Assembly (NCBI GenBank): GCA_034336665.1
Contig: JAPFBE010000002.1
Coordinates: forward strand, 10,152,146 to 10,216,145
Direction of reading: 5' to 3'
DNA length: 64,000 bases
From: Luscinia megarhynchos
Taxonomy: Eukaryota; Chordata; Aves; Passeriformes; Turdidae
Part shown: piece by piece, positions 36,501 to 49,100 of the stretch
Position numbering within the stretch: position 1 is the first letter of the stretch
Layout: every line of letters begins with the position of its first letter
Translations under genes and position numbers: made by a program
Notes under the pieces: model-generated
The model's database searches: none
What the model was told of the DNA's origin: nothing
The model's input: only the letters and a program-made list of their open reading frames with translations

Positions 36501-39500
36501 CATGGGCTACAAGAAATGACACTGAAGTAGCCAGTGGAGAGCAAAGTACAACTCAGAAGAAATGATGAGCTAAAAATTTCCAGGAAGTGTCTAAGATTTG
36601 TTTCATACTTTAACTTGGGTTGCAGGAGAGGTAGCAGGAAGTTTAATTAATTTGCAACAGGAGGAAAGTAAAGAACCTAGAAGATACTTGTATTGAAAAT
36701 TCTGAGATGTCATAAGAGACAAGGAACAAATCAAGGTGAGACACCTCATGCCATTGTGATATTGTAAGAGGCACTAAGTTTTTTTGGTAGACTCTCGCAG
36801 GTGGCATACTAAGCCCTGAGGCCTAACTCCAGTTTTCTTCCATCAAGGGTAAGTAAGGGAGACCAGTTGCTCTCAGGTAAGGGTAGCAGACTGAAAAATC
36901 AAAGACACTTATCTCAGAATTTCCATGAGGTTTTGTCTTCAGGAGACACAACAGGTTTGGAGGTTCCAAAGGTGTGAGCTTGTGAAATAGTGTGCTTGAG
37001 CACCACGGTGAACCTCTATTTACTAACCTTTGCTAGCATTCTGGAGCTGAGATGGTGTCTTGGCACTGGTAGGATGAAGGGCTTCTGCAGGATAGCAGAA
37101 AGCAGCACAACACATTCTCTCCCTGCCAGAGTAACAGCATCATCTTGGTTTACAGAAATATTCTTGTAGCTGATGATGCCAGTTATCCAGCTCAGATGTT
37201 GACCTTGAACGTCAGGAGCAACAGATTGCTGCCCTGATCCTATGATCAGGGCTTTAGCTCAGCTCCTCCTGAAAACAGCCCAGAGAGACACAAACTGAAT
37301 AACCCTGCAGGAATAACTACCAGGAGCCATAAAGTCCAAACTGTGGCAGACTCAAAGTAACATTACTTGACTTCAGACTTTCTGTCCCTGTCTTTTTGAA
37401 ATCTACTTCAGCTAAATAATAGTTATTTGGTTGGGAGAGCTCATGTGATTCAAAAAACAATCAAAATAGAAGTGACATCCAGCTGTTTCAGACAGTGACA
37501 GACCACAGTGGCAGAATACAGAATTTCCAATGTTAAAGTGGCTGAAACACCTGGGGGACATCTATTCTGCTGCCAGTGAGCCAAAGTGGAAAGTATTTGG
37601 TGGTTCCACACTTCAGCAATGCATGTAGCCAAGCCTGCCAGCTGGGAGGGCACCAGTGAAGGGATGTCAAGAAAGCTGTGCTGGTCCCTTCCAGCAGTCA
37701 TCACAGGGGTAACAACTGGCTCCAAGCAGGCTCAGGGAGGGTTAAAAAACACAGGTAACAACAGGAATGAACAACAGTGTACAAGAAAGGCCAAGAAGTT
37801 TGGAGGCTGGTTTGGGAGAAGATAGTCTGCAACTGTAAATGGATGGTCCAGCTGTATTTGTCCACAGTGTGGTATTCAATCACACATGCCTAGTGGCATT
37901 ACTGAAACCATGGGTCCTTTTCTGCACACCTCGTTTTCAGACACTGCAGCCCAGACAAGCACGTGGTGCTGCTTGGCTCCTTCTAGTTTTGGGGAGCTAC
38001 ACCACATCAGAGAGACCCACACTGAGAGGCTGGGTGCTCTGGGCCTCACTGTAGTTCGTATGTGTGAAATTAAACCCAGACCAAGCACTTTTCAGGTGAC
38101 ACACCACTTCCAGACCCTGATAATGCTGTGGTAGAGTAAAAGCAGAATGTGATTTGCAAATAGGGGACCTGCTCACTTTCCTTGTACATCACTGTCAAAA
38201 CTGCCCTAAACATTTCTATTTGTAGTATCTGAACCTTTACAATCTGCTGAACTCTGAGTAATCAGTTCATGGCAATGAAAGTCTTACTCAGCACATCTGG
38301 AAAACACTTCACTGGAATAGTTTGGTAGCACTCCATAATTTCATTGAGCCCTGTTCCCCGCATTTGCTCCTGTGGTCAGTTAGAAAAACCTCAAATGTAA
38401 GGAAAAAGGTACTTTTTCCTTTTCTTCTGTCTAATACACCATTGCATTAAACTTATCACTTTAGTTTTAAGGGGAACTGTGCTCCAGATGAAAATGGCTC
38501 TTGGGACTCTAAGTCCCCACTTAGTGGCTGAGAAGGCTCTTGCAACCCCCCTGGAGGCTAAATTGCCTGCTGTTGTCAGAGAAGCAGGTGCTTCTATGCA
38601 CAAGAGGTAGAGGTTACTGAGAGGACAACTAAGAATAATGGAGCTACTTGTGGACTGCATCTGGCACGTGTAGCTAGCTACACATGTGAAGTTTTTTTCC
38701 TATGCCTTTCTGATTTTCAGGCAGCACTAGTGTTTTCTCCTCTCCAAGCAAATAGTAATTAAAAAGAAAAAGAATTAAGAGTTTTCAGCTCAACAGAGAT
38801 CTCGGTTTTCTGTTTTTAATATAGGCAGAGCTCTGAATATGTGAAATAAAGCAGATTGTGAGCAAATAAGCTGCATGAGCACAGAAGAGCTGTCTATCCT
38901 GGCCTGAGAGAAAACTGGCAAGTACTTATCTTCCTTTAAGTGACTCTTCTTTCCAAGAAAAGACTAAAAAGCGTACAACACTTTGGATGGAATGAGGAAA
39001 AGAAATGCATAGCTCTGAAATGTCTAAATGAAAGGGAGCTTCCATAGCTTGTAATGAGTTATCAGATTTCCATTGAACTTGCCCTGAATAAATGTTTGAA
39101 GATTTAGTGAGCTATGGCTTCAGAAGAATTTTAATCCATCTGGAATACCAAACTCTCATTAGGAACTAGAAGACCCAGCAAGTTCCTTGCTATGGTATCT
39201 GCTGGGCTGGGTAGCAGAGGATAATTTACAGCCCATTCCAAAACTGCTGGGTCTAGACCATGACTTAAGGAGACTGTGTGGAAACACTAGTCAGCCCTGA
39301 CTGTGCTCCTATTCAGGATGGAAAAAAGGAAAGCTGCACAAGCCCAAAAGTTTGAATAAAGACTTCCCTCTAATGTGCATTTTTGCAGTGTGTCAGGGGT
39401 CTAAGTAGTCATACCATCTAGCATTTGCCATGCCACTACATAAGCTGGAATGTTCTCACCATGACCTTAAACATGAACTGCAGGGATCCTAAACATGTCT

Positions 39501-42500
39501 GTGTGTTTTGCATGAGCATTTCCTCCCACAGGTCAAAAACCACCAAACTTAGATTGATCTCACTGAGCACTGGGTTTGTGCAACAGTAGACATGAGCAAG
39601 TCTATGCATTCACTGAAGTTTCCTGGAATAAGTGCTGGTTGGGAACACAATTACTTTAGAAATAAATCTTTTGTTATGCATTGTTGTTTATGGCTGAATT
39701 AATGGTCAGATGAACAATTAAATAAGATCAAAAATGTGAGGCTAAGAGTGGATGTGAAAAGGAGGTTCCAACCAAGGTGGAGGGAACTCTTGATTTTTGT
39801 GGCTTTTCACAACTTGATGATGGCTCACAGTCACCTCATCTATGGACAGTTATGAGTGCAATAGGAAAACAACTCTGTGAGAATACCCCAAGAGACAGCA
39901 CGAAAAAAAGAGAAGACATTAAAATCAAAGGCAGGCATGATATGCAAAGTGGAGGTGGAGGAAGTGAATGTGGAAACATTACAAATAAAGAAAAAAGGGG
40001 GAAAATGAAATGGGAGCATTGCAGAAGCAGTAAACTAAGGACAGGATTTTCAAAAGTGCCTCACTGTCCTAAAAAGTTATAATTATTTTCCCATTGATGC
40101 TTGCAACAAAAATGAATAGTGGCATCAATGTCAGGCCAGCAATGAGCACTTTAAAAAAACCTCAGCTTAGAATTTCATTGCCTTCTTACAACGCCTGCTT
40201 GCAACAATGGCATCAAGCAATACTCATGGCTACTAAATTACAGCTAGTGTCCACTTAGATATTCTGGGAAACCTCAGATGTCGAGGGCATTAAGACACCC
40301 AGCAGCAATTACCACACTGGGACTTCTTGAGGCTGTCCTAAGGCTGGTTGGAAAACTCATTTACTCTAAATAATGTAAAAATATTCATTATTGTGGAGCG
40401 TAGAAAAATCTGTTTCGCAGGATAATTAAAATGGAACCCCTGAAAGTCAAATTGCATTTACGAGCTGCCTGGGCTTCTACGCGCCCTTTCATTACTCATG
40501 TTTCTGAAGTGCAGCACTCAGGAAAAGTGCCAAGTGTGTGTCTCTGTGGACTGGGCTTCTCCCTGTTTATCAGAGGTCGATCAGAGAGGAGGGAGCGGCA
40601 CTGTGCACTGCCCTGCCAGCGAGCCCCAGCCCTGACCTGGAGGGACCATCCCTGGGCGTGAGAAGCAGCTCAGGCTCCACACCTTGGAAACCTTTGGCAT
40701 CTCTGCTGAGCCCCATGAGAAAGCAGCCAGTACTGCCCGTGATGTCTGGGATGTGGCCTTTTATCCCAGGAGACCTTCGAGGTTCATTCCTTCTCACCTT
40801 TTCCTTACGTGATTGAATGTTTTGGTCACTACTATCTTGAACTCAGTTCATCCCACTGCTTTAGAATCTCAATTTTAATCTCTGAACTCAAATGAGCACC
40901 AAAGAATTTAGGGTCCTAAGACATAACTAATTTGCATTTCCAAATCAAACTTTCAAGTCTGACAAATGACATGTTGTAGCACATGGACATCTTGGAAAGC
41001 TCAGATCCTTATGTTTATTAGTTCAGAGTGCAATAATTATTAGCTAGAGAGAAGCACAACTGCAATCAAAAAGAAAGCCAAATAAAACCCACCTACACAG
41101 ATTTCTCACACTGGGCCCTGGGCAATGACTCACTGGTTATGTATTAGGCGTTGTGGGTGGGTACTCTCATTTGTATGTGTTCCATTGTTTAGATGTGTTT
41201 TGCACACGCTAATTCTGACTTTCTGTTTTGGCAAAATCTTACAAAAAAACCCAAACCCACCACCACCCTCTTGGGTCACAGTCATGAAAGGCAGCTGCAT
41301 TACCTCACCCACCTATCTTGGGATCAGGGTGGGCTCTGGAGAGAAAAGGGATCCGTGCTTGCTTGGGATCTGGGAGGAAGCACGTCATGTGCAGCCACAG
41401 ATGCTGGCCAGCTATGGGGGAGCTTTAGCAGCATCTCACCCACTGTGTGGAGAGTCACTTTGCATTCTCTTCAGGACACATTTCCAAGACAAGGAAATTA
41501 TTTTGGTGCTTTAAAGCATTCACAGGAGAAATAACTTGGCCTGTAGTTTGCAATGCATTTTTGTCCTCTAGCATGCCAGCAGACAAGAATATATTACATG
41601 TTAAATGGAGAGGACTTTTAAACTGAAGAAAAAGTGTGTCCTTTCAGAATATTGTAATGTTTGTGCATGTCTAAGCTTAAGAAACATTATAAGAAAATGT
41701 AATGAGAAAATGATTGAAACTGAAAGTATTTTCTTGTCATTGGATCATCAATAACCACCTTCATTTGTGGAGCATGAATTAGAAAAAAAGAATTCAAATG
41801 GTAATTATATAAATTATGCAATATATGAATCATAAAGATATATAAATATAATACATTACTTCTATTAATAATAGGATTGTTTGTGTGGCACTTGTCGCCA
41901 TGAAGTGAGAGAGGCAAATAGGAGAGCTTGAAGAATGAAGTCTGGTGATGACTAGAGAAACATGGTGACATAACTGGGAAGGTGACTAGAGCTGCTGACC
42001 ATTTTGGTCACCCAGGAAAACTGTAAGGCTCTCTACTGCTTTCACCTTGCCACGTGTTTCTGGGACAGCCCAATGCATGTCTCCTAAATGCATTCTCAGG
42101 AAAACTCCCCTGGCAATGCTGTGAAGTTTGGCAGGAGCTGTGTAAACAACTGTGATGTGCCAACAGCTGTGGCTGTCGCTGTGGGGAGTCACCTTGCAGT
42201 GAGTGAAGCAGACACTGTGACACTGTGCTGGCTGTCACACTGTCCTCACTGGCTGACAGGCGTGGAGGGGTCTGCCTTCTGAGAGGTCATCCTCTTCCTG
42301 CTGGTGGAGCGCCTATGGAATGTGTACAGGGAGACCAGAGGAGTCAAAATCTCCTGCAAACCTGGAGGAGATGGCAAAACCCCACAAATGCAAAGCTGTG
42401 CCCTGACAGAATCTTTAAAGACCCAAAGCTGTAACCCATTGTGCTCTTCAGCTTCTCTGGGCTTCTCACACCTCTGCATCCTGGCATCACCCTGGATGCC

Positions 42501-43337
42501 TCAAACTTTCAGGAGACCCCAGAGCTGCATCTGACCTCACTGTCATCCCTGACAACACTGATGTCAAACTTTGCAGGATCAAAATTGTAAGTCTTGATAG
42601 TCCACAGCTACTAAAAGGAGGTGCTGAACACACCAACATTTGCTGCCCTTGTTTACTTCACTCACAAAATATGCAACTTTCTTGACCTTAAGTACACTCC
42701 TTAGGAGTGTTCAGGCTGAAAGGGGCTCCACATCTGCCAAAAATAAGCATGGCTGACCTTAATAACTACTTTCCTTCAATCACAAGGGAAACACCAATGC
42801 TACACCGTGTGCATCACTTTCCCTTTAACGCCTACGTTTGAGTGAAAGAGCTGTGCAAGTTAACCCTTTCACTTCTGCTTACAGGTTTGAGCAGGGTCCT
42901 TAGCAGCCTCTCATGTTTGTTTTCAAGGGGTTGCTTGTGGGATAATGCAAGTCATTCGAATTTTCCACTACATCACAAAGTGACACTCATGCCTGTTCCC
43001 ACTATTTGTTTAAATATAAACCAGCACTCAACTTTCCAGCAGCAGCTTCCTGTTTAACAAGTATTTAAATGAATGGCTGGGTAGGTTTCACCAGGCACCC
43101 TTGGCAGCCCTAGAGGTGCACTGCTTGGTGTCTAAAGAGCAAACAGGGCTTGCAGGTGCTGTTGAGGCACACAGCAGGTAGATCGGGGCAGAGTGACAGT
43201 GCTGTCCCATGTGTGCTGCAGGCAGGGCTGGCTGGCACTTTGTCTGCAAGGGAACAGAGGAAATCACAAAAGCAGAAAGCTTATGGAGGCTAAATGGCCC
43301 AAAAGGAATCTAGAAGAGGAGCAGTGGACTTCTTCCT
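33571..43337. other. Long intergenic stretch, no gene or young repeat recognised
   Basis: Nearly 10 kb without a recognisable CR1, LTR or exon. Local features are a CpG-retaining patch at 35270-35310, a perfect 16-bp palindrome GTGTAGCTAGCTACAC at 38668-38683, and a composition change at 40410-40660, where AT-rich sequence gives way to CpG-containing sequence. Open frames around 37450-38130 and 41125-41534 overlap on both strands and show no domain. Confidence 0.45.
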
Positions 43338-43480
43338 CACAGAACCACAGAATATTCTGAGTTGGAAGGGACCCACAAGGACCATCTAGTCCAATTTTTT
43401 AGTGAATGGCCCCTACAGGCTTTGAACCCCAGGACCGTGGCATTGTTAGCACCATGCTCTGACCAGCTGATCTGATCTCC
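43338..43480 (-). mobile_element. TguSINE1-like SINE (tRNA-Ile head, CR1 tail)
   Basis: On the minus strand, 43480-43407 closely follows an isoleucine tRNA of 74 nt: an A-box-like AGATCAGCTGGTCAGAGC, an anticodon arm GGTGCTAACAATGCC, a B-box GGTTCAAAGCC (43428-43418) and the end GGGGCCA. It continues at 43406-43338 into a CR1-like tail (GACTAGATGGTCCTTGTGGG, TCCAACTCAGAATATTCTG) that ends in decayed octamers. This matches the described passerine SINE mobilised by CR1. It is not a functional tRNA gene: the acceptor stem is broken and the anticodon position changed from AAT. Confidence 0.82.
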
Positions 43481-45724
43481 TCAGTCGATTTGAAACACAC
43501 AGCCAAAGAAAGAAGGTGCCTCGTTGCTCAGACACCCCAAAGCAGTTGAGTGGGAATAAAATGTGGCCCTTTATCTTGCTGCTGCTTATTAACAGGGGGT
43601 ATTGGCTTCTGAACCAGCCTCTGCACTGCAATAAATAGGCAGGGGAAAGAGGACATTTGGCCAAAAGGGACGGTACATTTTGGCCTGACAGGGCGTGAAT
43701 TTTCTGTGTTTCATACTTTTATATCCAATGTGATTTCTGTGAAGTCTACGAAATTATGCCAGAATTAAAGAGGTGCAATGCACAGCAGAATTTCATCTTT
43801 ACTATTTAATACTGATTCTTCTTAATTAATTCATTATGCCAAGACCAGAAGCATGCTAGGTGCCTGTAACATTCTCATTTACCTCCCTATTTCTTATAAT
43901 TTTATTTCATACTGCAAAAACATTTCCTGTAATTGGACCTCCGGATACCTATTGACTTTCCATAAAACTGGCTGAAAACTACCACTATGTTCTTAAATTT
44001 TCACTGATATTTATTCAACTGTAGGTTCCTTAATGTTTTAATTGGTTGCAGAAGCTCATATATATGAACGGCTCTCAGGCAGAAAACATTCTTCCAATGA
44101 AATTTCATATCAAGGCAGTTACTGCACTGGGATGAGATCAGCAGCCTTGTTAGAGGTATATGAAATTCAATTAAATGCAAAATATATACCACTGTACTAA
44201 TTGACAAAATTGCAGGGACAGAGCATAGCATCCCCTTGATGTAAATAAGACTAGCGAATTGGCAAACAAAGACCGGTCCAAATTAAGATGTAGTGTCAGA
44301 ATTTCTGGAACCAAAATGAGATGCAGCACAAAGCTAACATTAAAAAGCTATGGCAATTATTGTATTTGTCACTACAGAGTCTTGCAACAAATGGTTTACC
44401 ATTCAACACCCCAGAAGGCAGAGTGACGATTTTATTCCCTATCACTATGACAAACTTAAGCTGCTGAGAAAAAAAAGGGCAGTATTTGGGAAAGCAGACA
44501 TTGATTCAGGTTGTCTCTGGGGTGGCTTGGTGGTTTTTTGGCCTGTTATTAGCAGTTTTGGGTTCTAAGAATTCCTCTATTAGTTTCTGGAAGGAACTCA
44601 CAAGAGTCGCTAAAACCCAAATGAGACTCCAGAGCTCCTGACCACATGGTTTGAACTTGCAGGATAGCAGAAACTCTGAGTGGACTTGTCTTTAGCTCAT
44701 TTTGCAGTCAGAGAGGACTGGGGTCTGTTTAAAATCAAGCTGCAGTTAATTCCTTACCACTGGTTGCACAGACCTAGAAATAAAGTTCTGATTGCCCACA
44801 GCTTTACCCTGCCATTCAAAATTTTGTTGGGCTAGCTAAAGTGGCTGTGTAACTATCTGATTAAAATACATTAAAACCTATGTGAAGGAAAAAACCCCAA
44901 TCTCTAAATGCATATTTCAAAAATCACTTGTACCTTCTGCCTTAGGGGTTCATGGGCTAAAGCATTGTTGCCCCTGGCATGGCTGATCATGGACTGCTTC
45001 AGTTGCCTCACTGCAGAAGAGATGCTGGGGAGAGGAGAGTTGGGGTCAGGCTGCTCTTAGAAAAGATTTGCTGCCTGTGGTTAAAAAAACATCAATAGCA
45101 ATGTTTGCTTTTGGAGCTCTGGCAGTGAATGCCAAGTTATACTCTCTTTTAGTTATTAAGTCTTAACCAATAAATGATGACAGATACTGGAAAGAGAGGA
45201 ATGGAAACCACACACAACAATCTTGATAATGAACCCTTCTCTCTCTTGCTCTTGGATCAACTCTTTTGGAAACTGTGTTAGGGAGTTTCTGGCTACCCAT
45301 TCAAATCCACCATTTTTAACAAAACCATTTCCTCACACGAGGCACAGCAGCTCATACCAGGAGCCATTCAGCTGGTAACTTGAGGCTGTGATTAAGAAAG
45401 TCCTGGTCACAGCTCCTGGGTGAACTTCAGCTCTTGTCCTTCCTGCCTTCCACCTGCATCTGCTCCAACCTTATCCTGCAGCTGCTCCCTTGAGGTGCAC
45501 AGCTTGTACCCCTTTCTCTCTTCGTGTGTCTGTCTCAGCAGCCTGACTCACCTTCAGCATCTGGGATTTAGGTGCTGTGACAACAGCAGTCAGGAAATCA
45601 AACTGACTTTTCCAAACCAGAGATTTTAGAAAACAAAAAGGTGAGAGAGCAGAGCGGTGTTACAAGTGTCTCTGCAAGACAAAAGCTCCTTCAAAGCTTC
45701 TCAGCAGTTGTCTCAACCACCATC
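43481..45724. other. Intergenic, AT-rich, nothing recognised
   Basis: From about 43680 to 44340 strongly AT-rich, low in repeats. No coding frame above noise. The remainder to 45724 is unique sequence with a GC-richer patch near 45420-45600. Confidence 0.45.
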
Positions 45725-46140
45725 TCATAGAATTATGGAATAATTAATTTTGGAAAAGGCCTCTGAGATCACTGAATCCAACTGTTAATTCAGTTCCCAC
45801 GTGTTCACCACTAAACCATGTCCCCAAGTGCCACATCCACATGCCTTCCAAACACTTCCAGGGATGGTGATCCCATCACTTCCCTGGGAAGCCTCTTCTA
45901 ATGCCTGCCCTCGCTTTCATTGAAGAAATTTTTCCAAAGATGTGGTATAAACCTCTCTTGGTTCAACTTGAGGCTGTTTCCTGTTCTGTCACTTGTTACG
46001 TGGGAGACCAACCTCTACCTGGCTACAGCCTTGTTTCAGGCAGCTGTAGGGAGTGATGAGGCCTCCCTCCCCTGAGCCTCCTTTGCTCCAGACTAAACAC
46101 CCCCAGCTCCCTCAGCCACTCAGCATCAGGCTTGTGCCCA
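45725..46140 (-). mobile_element. CR1 LINE 3' end, minus orientation
   Basis: Starts CATAGAATTATGG, then GGCCTCTGAGATCACTGAAT, CAAGTGCCACATCCACATG, CTTCCAGGGATGGTGATCCC, TTCAACTTGAGGCTGTTTCC, TGGCTACAGCC and CCCCCAGCTCCCTCAGCC. All are antisense CR1 landmarks in order. About 415 bp, strongly decayed. Confidence 0.87.
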
Positions 46141-49100
46141 TAAAACAGGTTTTATAAGTATTTTTTATAAGTATCCAGTGATCTTCCAAAATCTGGATTA
46201 GCAATACAAGTCGTGTTTTTTTTAACTAGAGTAAAAAACTCCTGATCTCCAGCTTAGCTTGCTATCCTTTGAAGCCTAACACACTGCTTGTGCCTTTGGA
46301 GATACTGAATTCACTTACAGCCTTTAAGATACACCAAATACAGTTTGTGGATAAATCACATAAATTATTATCGTCCATCATGTTGATTGTTACAAATCGG
46401 CTTTACATTAGCTGAAAGACCCCTTTGGATAATACATATATGAGACCATAAGAAGATGCTGGGATTTAATGAAGACATTAAAGACCATGTGTCATCATAG
46501 GGAGTAAAAGAATATCAAACAGGAAAAGAATGTGGATTTAGAGAAGGAAAAAGTAGAGGAAGAACCAGTGTAAGTAGGAGAGTTACTTACAGAGGGAATT
46601 TGAAGTTTAACTTCATCACTTGCAATAACACTGAAAAATTTATTTACTTGCATATACAGACACAGAACTTTTTCTGTTGCTACTTCAGAACAATAAAATA
46701 TTAGATTGCTTCATTTTTTTTCTCCATAAATCAGAAGGTCATGATTTATTACCAACAAGCTTAAGCTGCTTTTTCCTGCCATATGAAAGAGATCACCTGT
46801 CTTAATGAACTAAAAGCAATCTATATAAAATCTTGAAAATGCCAGTGGCAACAGCAGCAATGTGTCCTTGCATGGTGTTAAATGAATGAAGACATCATCT
46901 GCTTGAGTAGACAGATTGCAAATAAGCCCATTTAAGAGTTTTATGTAGAAGCCCTGACTACCTGTGCACCTTGTTCCTCTGGCAGACTCTGTGGGTTTTA
47001 GCATGGGGCCCCATTAGATGACCCCTGGCTATTTAGGGATTCTGCCTAACAGAAAGGGAACATGAGAAGCATTTTCTGAAATTCCACCTATACCAATTGC
47101 CTTTCCCATTTCTCTGTATAATCTTCACAATATTACAGCTTTATAATGCTTCTCTCTTTTTTACTGCATCAGAAGTCCAAGCAACAGAGAGAACCAAGAG
47201 ACCTGGCTGCAGAAAAATGGTTGAGAAGGGAAGGAAGCCAAGGTAAAATACACAAGCCTTTCCCTAGATCATTCAGTTTGGCAACACCAACACCAGAGGT
47301 AAATCATATTCAGAAAGTAATTCCATTTGTGAGTTGACTGCTTCCCTTTCCATTTTCTCTCTATGATATTTCTAATATTGGTCAGAAAGCTTTAGTGAAA
47401 TGTTTCTGTTTTCACAAAGGCATTCCTATTTTGTTCACTGGCGCAGTACCTTCTGGCATGCCTGCTCCTGGAAAGCCCACAAGTTTCCTTTGTGCATGAC
47501 AAAGGTGGGAAGGGACCTGCCCAGGGAGCAGGCTTTCCCACTGACCTGCCAGTGCCACCAGCAACACAAACCCTTTTCCTGGTGAGCTGGCTTCCAGAGA
47601 TCTGCTCTCTGCCAAGCCATTTGCTGTGGCCACATGCTGCCACTGGAGTTTAATTACACCCTTCATCACACAAAAGCAGTTAATTCAGGCTATAAATCAT
47701 ATCCCGACATGCAAAACTTCTGGTGTCTCATTTTGTCCGTCTGAAATTGTTTAATGCGACTGACTTTGAGGTGGGGAACTCTTTTATGTTGCTGATGTTT
47801 AGAGAAAGATTAATAGATTATTTGTTACTGGTTTAATAAATACACCCCACGAACTACAGAATCAACTGTCTCCTGTTCATTTCACTGCTCCTAATTGGTT
47901 CAGGGTACAGGTTCCACTTCCAGTCTGAAGTGCCAAGCTTATGTTTATTGAAACATAATTACTTTAATGTAATTATTTTGGATTATTACATCTCCATTAA
48001 GTAGGACATAGTTCAAATGAATAAAAACATTCCTTGATCAGAGCTGATTTTCTAACCAGTTATGGAAATGACCACAGGGAAAAAAAAACCAACAACCAGC
48101 TCCATACTTCAAATGGCATTGCTTTCCTCATGTTGCTTAATCACAGTCTTTGAACTCCCATTGGGGCTGTACCTAAAAATTATTCTTTCACCTACAGTTT
48201 CTGCATCACTCCACAAACTTCAAAGTATACAAACATAGCAATTTTAGGGGTGAGTTCAGGGTCTGCACATTGTTCAAAAGTTTTTAACAGCAAAGACTGA
48301 ATGAAGTGAAGGTCTCTTTTTTTGTGTATCACCAAACTCCAGACTCAAACCAACATCAGGAACCTCAAGTTCATGAAGAGTACTTAGCAAGGAAAGGTTA
48401 AGTATTTCAGCACATCAGGGGTTTCCAAAAGCCCAAACAGGTTCCAAATATGCATTTTGCAGTTTTCTTCTATCTTTAATAATGTACATTCAGAGGCCAA
48501 GTCTTTAATAGATGGCAGGAAGAGGGAAGAAAAGATAATCATGTAGACTAGAGCTTGAACTATTTAAAAATTGGCTTGCAGTAGTACAGTTCGAGCTCAT
48601 TTCTAATTTCCAGGAAACTTGTCTGACCAAATTCAGATGCTTTACATAAATTCCACCTTCCAATGAAGTTATATTTGAAGGCCTGGTTTGAATTTTCACT
48701 TGCACAAGACCTGAGGACTCAGGCTCACAAGCCAGCCTATTTTACTCCTGTAATGAATCTACATCACTGAGACTTCAGTGCTCTTGGTTTCTTGGGTAAG
48801 GACATCCATCCAAAGAGAGGGGAGAATCTTAATTTTAAAATTTTTTCTTCATTTTACTACATTTCCTCTTTTCTGCCCCCAAAGCTACAGAAGCAAGTCA
48901 ATTTTTTTTTTGTCTCATACTGTATTTGGAACAAACTCTCCTAGAATCACACCTATGTTTATGGCATTTTTGATACTGGGTGGTTTCTTCACATAGTAGA
49001 GACAACAAGTATTGTGCTAGAAAATTAGACTTGCCAGCATCACACACTCAGGGATATCTGGAAGCAGATGACTTTCTTTCTTCAGCAAGGACATCAAGCA

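Noticed and set aside
38668..38683. Perfect 16-bp palindrome GTGTAGCTAGCTACAC
   Set aside because: A palindrome of this size can arise by chance in 64 kb and has no flanking structure.
43407..43480. tRNA-Ile gene
   Set aside because: Broken acceptor stem, altered anticodon and direct fusion to a CR1 tail show it is the head of a SINE.
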